From positions 1 through 8,745 of the forward strand of contig CAIVND010000250.1 of NCBI GenBank assembly GCA_903907185.1: a stretch of DNA of 8,745 nt. The letters are read 5' to 3'. This document shows positions 6,716 through 8,745 of the stretch, in pieces. Origin of the DNA: an uncultured Acidimicrobiaceae bacterium. GTDB taxonomy: Bacteria > Actinomycetota > Acidimicrobiia > Acidimicrobiales > Bog-793. The position numbers and the translations under genes were made by a program. The notes beneath the pieces are model-generated. The model made no database searches and was not told where the DNA came from. It worked only from the letters and a program-made list of their open reading frames with translations. How positions within the stretch are numbered: position 1 is the first letter of the stretch; every line of letters starts with the position of its first letter.

Positions 6716-7543
6716 CTCTGCGAGTCGTTGTTGGTTCCTGATCTTCCAGGTCTGTGCGAATGTAGCCGGTGTCTGACGATTTAGGGAGCTGTGGGTTCTC
6801 TCGTGATTGTATTCATCTCGCCAATCACCTAGGAGCACCTTTGCCTCAAAGAGGCTGTCGAACTGTTGACCGTTCAAGAACTCATCACGAAGACGGGCAT
6901 TGAATGATTCAATCCAACCGTTCTGCCAAGGTGAGCCAGGATCGATGAACAGTGATCCTGTCCCGTTGAACCTGCACCAATCATTGATGGCATAGGCAAC
7001 AAACTCAGGACCATTGTCCATGCGCAGATACCGTGGTGCTCCCCGTTCGCTAGCGAGCTGTTCTAGACGACGAACAACGTCGTCTGCGGTGATTGAGCGC
7101 CCAACGTCAATGGCGAGGCACTCCCTGGTGAACTCATCGATAATGTTCAACATCTTGATGACGCGAAGGTCACTGGTCTGGTCGAACTGGAAGTCAAGCG
7201 CCCAGATGACGTTCGGGGCAATGGGCACCATGGCACCAACCTGGACACCAATACCAACCAGGCGTTTCTTTCTCTTGCGATAGGGCACTTTGAGCCCCTC
7301 ATCACGCCAAAGACGCTGCAACCTCTTGTGGTTCACGTTCCACCCACCAGCGAGTGCCGCATCATGAGCTCTTCGCCATCCCCAGCGTGGGTGAGTAGTG
7401 GCGAAGGTGCGCAGAAATGCACGCAGCCTCTCCTCGTCACTACTTGGTGAGAGTGGAGCGAGTCGTTGGGTGGAGCGACTCTGGCCAATTACCAAACAGG
7501 CTCTTCTCTCCGAGACCCCGAACTCAGCCTCAATCAGGCGCAC
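6704..7543 (-). CDS. IS3-family transposase OrfB (DDE integrase core)
   Basis: Catalytic half of the transposase, 279 codons from a GTG. An HTH_21-like N-terminal region (RLIEAEFGVSERRACLVIGQ) is followed by an rve integrase core. Catalytic triad: D117 (WALDF), D176 (RMDNGPE) and E212 (WIESFN), with exactly 35 residues between the second Asp and Glu and R219 seven residues later, the IS3 DD(35)E arrangement. No Shine-Dalgarno precedes the GTG at 7543, and the frame stays open upstream into orfA. The natural product is therefore probably an OrfAB fusion of about 380 residues, made by -1 frameshifting at 7573-7579 and reading I-L-T-P-N-R-R-R-Q-A across the junction. No stop or frameshift breaks the gene, so it may be functional. 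Confidence 0.93.
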   Translation of the reverse strand: MRLIEAEFGVSERRACLVIGQSRSTQRLAPLSPSSDEERLRAFLRTFATTHPRWGWRRAHDAALAGGWNVNHKRLQRLWRDEGLKVPYRKRKKRLVGIGVQVGAMVPIAPNVIWALDFQFDQTSDLRVIKMLNIIDEFTRECLAIDVGRSITADDVVRRLEQLASERGAPRYLRMDNGPEFVAYAINDWCRFNGTGSLFIDPGSPWQNGWIESFNARLRDEFLNGQQFDSLFEAKVLLGDWRDEYNHERTHSSLNRQTPATFAQTWKIRNQQRLAELVA

Positions 7544-7579
7544 AGCCTGACGACGACGGTTCGGGGTCAGAATTTTCCC
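7514..7579 (-). promoter_or_regulatory. Programmed -1 ribosomal frameshift signal of the IS
   Basis: On the minus strand orfA ends GAG GGA AAA TTC TGA. The heptamer G GGA AAA (7579-7573) fits X XXY YYZ exactly in the orfA frame, and a -1 slip enters the orfB frame. Four bases later a perfect 10-bp stem forms between 7568-7559 (GACCCCGAAC) and 7523-7514 (GTTCGGGGTC). Its loop holds a second 6-bp hairpin, TCAGGC/GCCTGA (7550-7545 with 7539-7534). A slippery site, short spacer and strong downstream structure together make a complete frameshift cassette. Confidence 0.85.
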
Positions 7580-7845
7580 TCGGCGATGAACCTCAACATG
7601 TCATTATCGAGCGCCTGGTTGGCAACGATGCGCTTGAGTTGCGTGTTCTCCTTCTCAAGCTCCTTGAGTCTCTTGGCGTCATTCGCCTTCATGCCGCCGT
7701 ATTGGTTTCTCCAGCGGTGCCAGGTCGATTCGGTGATCTCGAGCTGTCGACAAACCTCTGGGGTCTCATTGCCTGCGTTGAGTAACTTCTCACCTTCGGC
7801 GAGCTTTCTGATGATCTGCTCGGGGGTGTGACGTCGCTGTTTCAT
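7567..7845 (-). CDS. IS3-family transposase OrfA (HTH, leucine zipper)
   Basis: The 92-residue DNA-binding half of the transposase; it recognises the IS ends and, in the family, can act as a regulator when made alone. Residues 5-50 form a helix-turn-helix (HTPEQIIRKLAEGEKLL, then VCRQLEITESTWHRWRNQYGG). Residues about 57-90 form a leucine-zipper coiled coil (AKRLKELEKENTQLKRIV). The ATG at 7845 is preferred over the upstream ATG at 7866 because a full AAGGAGG Shine-Dalgarno (7859-7853) lies seven bases before it, while the upstream ATG falls inside a hairpin and has none. The stop comes two codons after the slippery heptamer, so most ribosomes release OrfA and a fraction continue into OrfB. 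Confidence 0.92.
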   Translation of the reverse strand: MKQRRHTPEQIIRKLAEGEKLLNAGNETPEVCRQLEITESTWHRWRNQYGGMKANDAKRLKELEKENTQLKRIVANQALDNDMLRFIAEGKF

Positions 7846-7852
7846 GTGCTGT

Positions 7853-7859
7853 CCTCCTT
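7853..7859 (-). promoter_or_regulatory. Shine-Dalgarno of orfA
   Basis: AAGGAGG on the minus strand, a perfect match to the anti-Shine-Dalgarno, seven bases before the ATG at 7845. It fixes the start of orfA. Confidence 0.8.
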
Positions 7860-7874
7860 GCTCCATTTTGGAGC
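7860..7874 (-). promoter_or_regulatory. Hairpin touching the orfA ribosome-binding site
   Basis: GCTCCA and TGGAGC form a 6-bp stem with a three-base loop, ending exactly one base before the AAGGAGG of orfA. The CTCC of its first arm can also pair with GGAG of the Shine-Dalgarno, so two mutually exclusive folds are possible. Similar structures in other insertion sequences limit translation of transcripts entering from outside; that role here is inference. Confidence 0.45.
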
Positions 7875-7890
7875 ATGTGGACTCGCAGTA

Positions 7891-7920
7891 CTAGTGGCTC
7901 AGTTTGAAGGGATCATTCCA
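7891..7920. repeat. IS terminal inverted repeat, orfA side
   Basis: 30-base repeat; its reverse complement starts TGGAATGATCCC and ends CTGAGCCACTAG, the partner of 6687-6715. It lies 45 bases upstream of the orfA start, where the transposase promoter must also be. Confidence 0.75.
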
Positions 7921-8172
7921 ATTTGGAGAACGAAAGCGTTGTTGGTTTCAGCAAATGGTTAGAAAGCGAAGTGCAGCATCGTGCAAAGTTGGACGTCTGA
8001 GAATGAAAAAGAAGTGATCTGGGGTGTGTACTCACCTCGTTTTCCTAGAACGAAACGCCATGAAGCTCAAGGCTCTCACCTAGGAGGACTCAGCCAATAT
8101 TCTTCGGGTCAGAATTGCTGTGGCCAATGTGTGAAGGTGCTTTTTAGTTGTACGAGTGGGCTGACCGACCTT
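7921..8172. other. Intergenic stretch between the IS and the acidic gene; no supported gene
   Basis: The stretch holds only a 67-codon rightward frame (7981-8184, GTG start) with no ribosome site and a protein that looks unlike any family, overlapping the end of the leftward gene. A purine-rich CTAGGAGGA at 8080-8088 looks like a Shine-Dalgarno but has no start codon at a useful distance. I see no tRNA, hairpin terminator or repeat array. It may be remnant DNA from the locus where the IS landed. Confidence 0.5.
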
Positions 8173-8628
8173 TCAAATGCTTGAAATAAGATCGTCATCC
8201 CGTCGAACGGTATAGCCACGTCTCACTAACGTCTTAATCAACTCAGCTTCAGTTGCTGGATCAATGTGAAGAATAGGGGAGTTAGGGAACTGCTCCTTTT
8301 CCTGACCAACGTCACTTAGATCTTCAGGAAGGCAACTGAGACTGATTGTGGCAACACTCGGGGGCCAATCTCCGTTCTCGTATTCAGGCGTAGATGTGGC
8401 ATCGTAAGGATCACTGTCATCTGGGACATCGTCTTCATCCAGCTCCTCTTCGTCTAAGCCAGGAGCTGGGTTCATCCCTTTTGGCTTGAACCTACGTGCA
8501 TCGCCGTATGTTCGGAGCCCGAATATCGACCGGTGGTCTCCTGCGTATGCTGCAGCGATGGTCTCTGGCAACAAAATGAGATCGTCACCCTTGATCCCGT
8601 AAACCAAAGGTGTATGGATAACAACCAC
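8173..8628 (-). CDS. Hypothetical acidic protein, 151 residues
   Basis: I do not recognise this protein. It has three parts: an N-terminal region of mixed hydrophobic and basic sequence (1-50, ending DARRFKPKG); a low-complexity acidic linker where 11 of residues 59-73 are Asp or Glu (DEEELDEDDVPDDSD), continuing Pro/Ser/Thr-rich to about 92; and a compact C-terminal segment (119-150) containing DPATEAELIKTLVRRGYTVRRDD, probably helical. There is no signal peptide or membrane segment, so it is likely cytoplasmic. The GTG start at 8628 is supported by AAAGAGGA (8639-8632), three bases upstream, and there is no in-frame ATG before residue 52. An inverted repeat and perhaps the end of another leftward gene lie just upstream. 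The length, clean start and biased composition suggest a real gene; function is unknown. Confidence 0.65.
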   Translation of the reverse strand: MVVIHTPLVYGIKGDDLILLPETIAAAYAGDHRSIFGLRTYGDARRFKPKGMNPAPGLDEEELDEDDVPDDSDPYDATSTPEYENGDWPPSVATISLSCLPEDLSDVGQEKEQFPNSPILHIDPATEAELIKTLVRRGYTVRRDDDLISSI

Positions 8629-8652
8629 GTGTCCTCTTTCGTTAGATGTGTC

Positions 8653-8674
8653 TTGTCAAATGATTACTTGACAA
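8653..8674. repeat. Inverted repeat upstream of the acidic gene
   Basis: TTGTCAA (8653-8659) and TTGACAA (8668-8674) are perfect inverted 7-mers eight bases apart, 25 bases before the GTG at 8628. Each arm also contains a -35-like hexamer (TTGTCA or TTGACA), so this could be an operator over a promoter. No matching -10 box is clear on either strand, and no T-run follows to make it a terminator. Confidence 0.4.
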
Positions 8675-8744
8675 CAAGCGTTCCGAGCCCGGTAGTTGTC
8701 TGCGCAAAACGAGAACTTTTTGTTACCACCAATTGCAAGCGGTA
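8664..8744 (-). CDS. Possible C-terminal end of a leftward gene cut by the window edge
   Basis: Reading leftward from base 8744, 26 codons are open and end in TAA at 8664-8666, giving a tail with sequence LVVTKSSRFAQTTTGLGTLVVK. The residue mix looks like ordinary coding sequence, while an alternative open frame here is Cys/Asn-rich and less protein-like. The stop lies 35 bases before the start of the acidic gene, so the two could share a transcript. Too little is visible to name a family. Confidence 0.35.
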   Translation of the reverse strand, partial: YRLQLVVTKSSRFAQTTTGLGTLVVK

Positions 8745-8745
8745 T

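Larger units (their letters stand above)
6687..7920 (-). mobile_element. IS3-family insertion sequence, 1234 bp, apparently complete
   Basis: The element contains orfA and orfB on the minus strand and is bounded by imperfect inverted repeats, 6687-6715 and 7891-7920. Read inward, both ends start TGGAA, then match 10 of 12 in the outer block (TGGAAGGACCCC versus TGGAATGATCCC) and 10 of 12 in the inner block (CTAAGCCACTAA versus CTGAGCCACTAG), with one base of length difference between blocks. The orfB stop lies inside the distal repeat, as is usual. The flanks read GATG on the left and ATTT on the right, so no target-site duplication is evident. The paired frames with a frameshift signal and the DDE transposase place it in IS3; the orfA/orfB sequences resemble the IS407-type subgroup, but that finer call is from memory. 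Confidence 0.85.

Noticed and set aside
7846..7866. Upstream ATG start for orfA
   Set aside because: It lies in a hairpin with no Shine-Dalgarno; the ATG at 7845 has a perfect one seven bases before it.
8080..8088. Shine-Dalgarno-like CTAGGAGGA on the plus strand
   Set aside because: No ATG, GTG or TTG at the right distance and no open frame behind it.
8102..8114. TTCGGGTCAGAATT near 8104 resembling the IS junction sequence at 7560
   Set aside because: A match of about 14 bases with one missing base and no similarity on either side; not convincing as an IS remnant.
7981..8184. Rightward 67-codon frame between the IS and the acidic gene
   Set aside because: GTG start without a ribosome site, no recognisable composition, and its end overlaps the better supported leftward gene.

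Overview
The window looks like a piece of an actinobacterial chromosome of moderate GC. Evidence for this: a leaderless-type start (a TANNNT -10 box ending six bases before an ATG), dense 1 to 11 base gene overlaps, GTG/TTG starts, and a radical SAM DUF512 gene fused end to end with der. A member of Acidimicrobiia is my best guess, but that placement is inference, not something I could test.

Bases 1-2669 hold envelope and isoprenoid genes. An NAD-dependent sugar epimerase, cut by the window's left edge, runs rightward and meets a family 2 glycosyltransferase tail to tail with one base between stops. The glycosyltransferase is the second gene of a leftward pair and starts inside the stop codon of ispH, the last enzyme of the MEP isoprenoid pathway. 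All Fe-S and catalytic residues of IspH are present.

Bases 2670-5880 hold a rightward three-gene operon, divergent from ispH across only 33 bases: a PDZ/radical SAM/DUF512 protein, the ribosome-assembly GTPase Der, and a small zinc-ribbon protein with one membrane span. Each gene overlaps the next. An 18-bp hairpin 24 bases past the last stop is the probable terminator.

Bases 5995-6072 are a complete tRNA-Pro(GGG) with encoded CCA. It is followed by a small gene that resembles stand-alone Cas2-like (SinR-type) ferredoxin-fold proteins, with Gln where the family normally has Asp. No cas genes or CRISPR array are present.

Bases 6687-7920 are a whole 1234-bp IS3-family insertion sequence, with two overlapping transposase frames, imperfect 29/30-bp terminal inverted repeats, and a textbook -1 frameshift cassette (G GGA AAA heptamer plus a 10-bp stem). 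The open frames are intact, so it may be active.

Bases 7921-8745 are accessory-looking: a 252-base stretch with no convincing gene, a leftward 151-residue acidic protein of unknown function, an inverted repeat upstream of it, and what may be the C-terminal end of a further leftward gene at the right edge. I see no complete new multi-gene system. The most unusual items are the IS frameshift signal, the Asp-to-Gln Cas2-like protein, and the DUF512-Der-zinc ribbon overlap chain.
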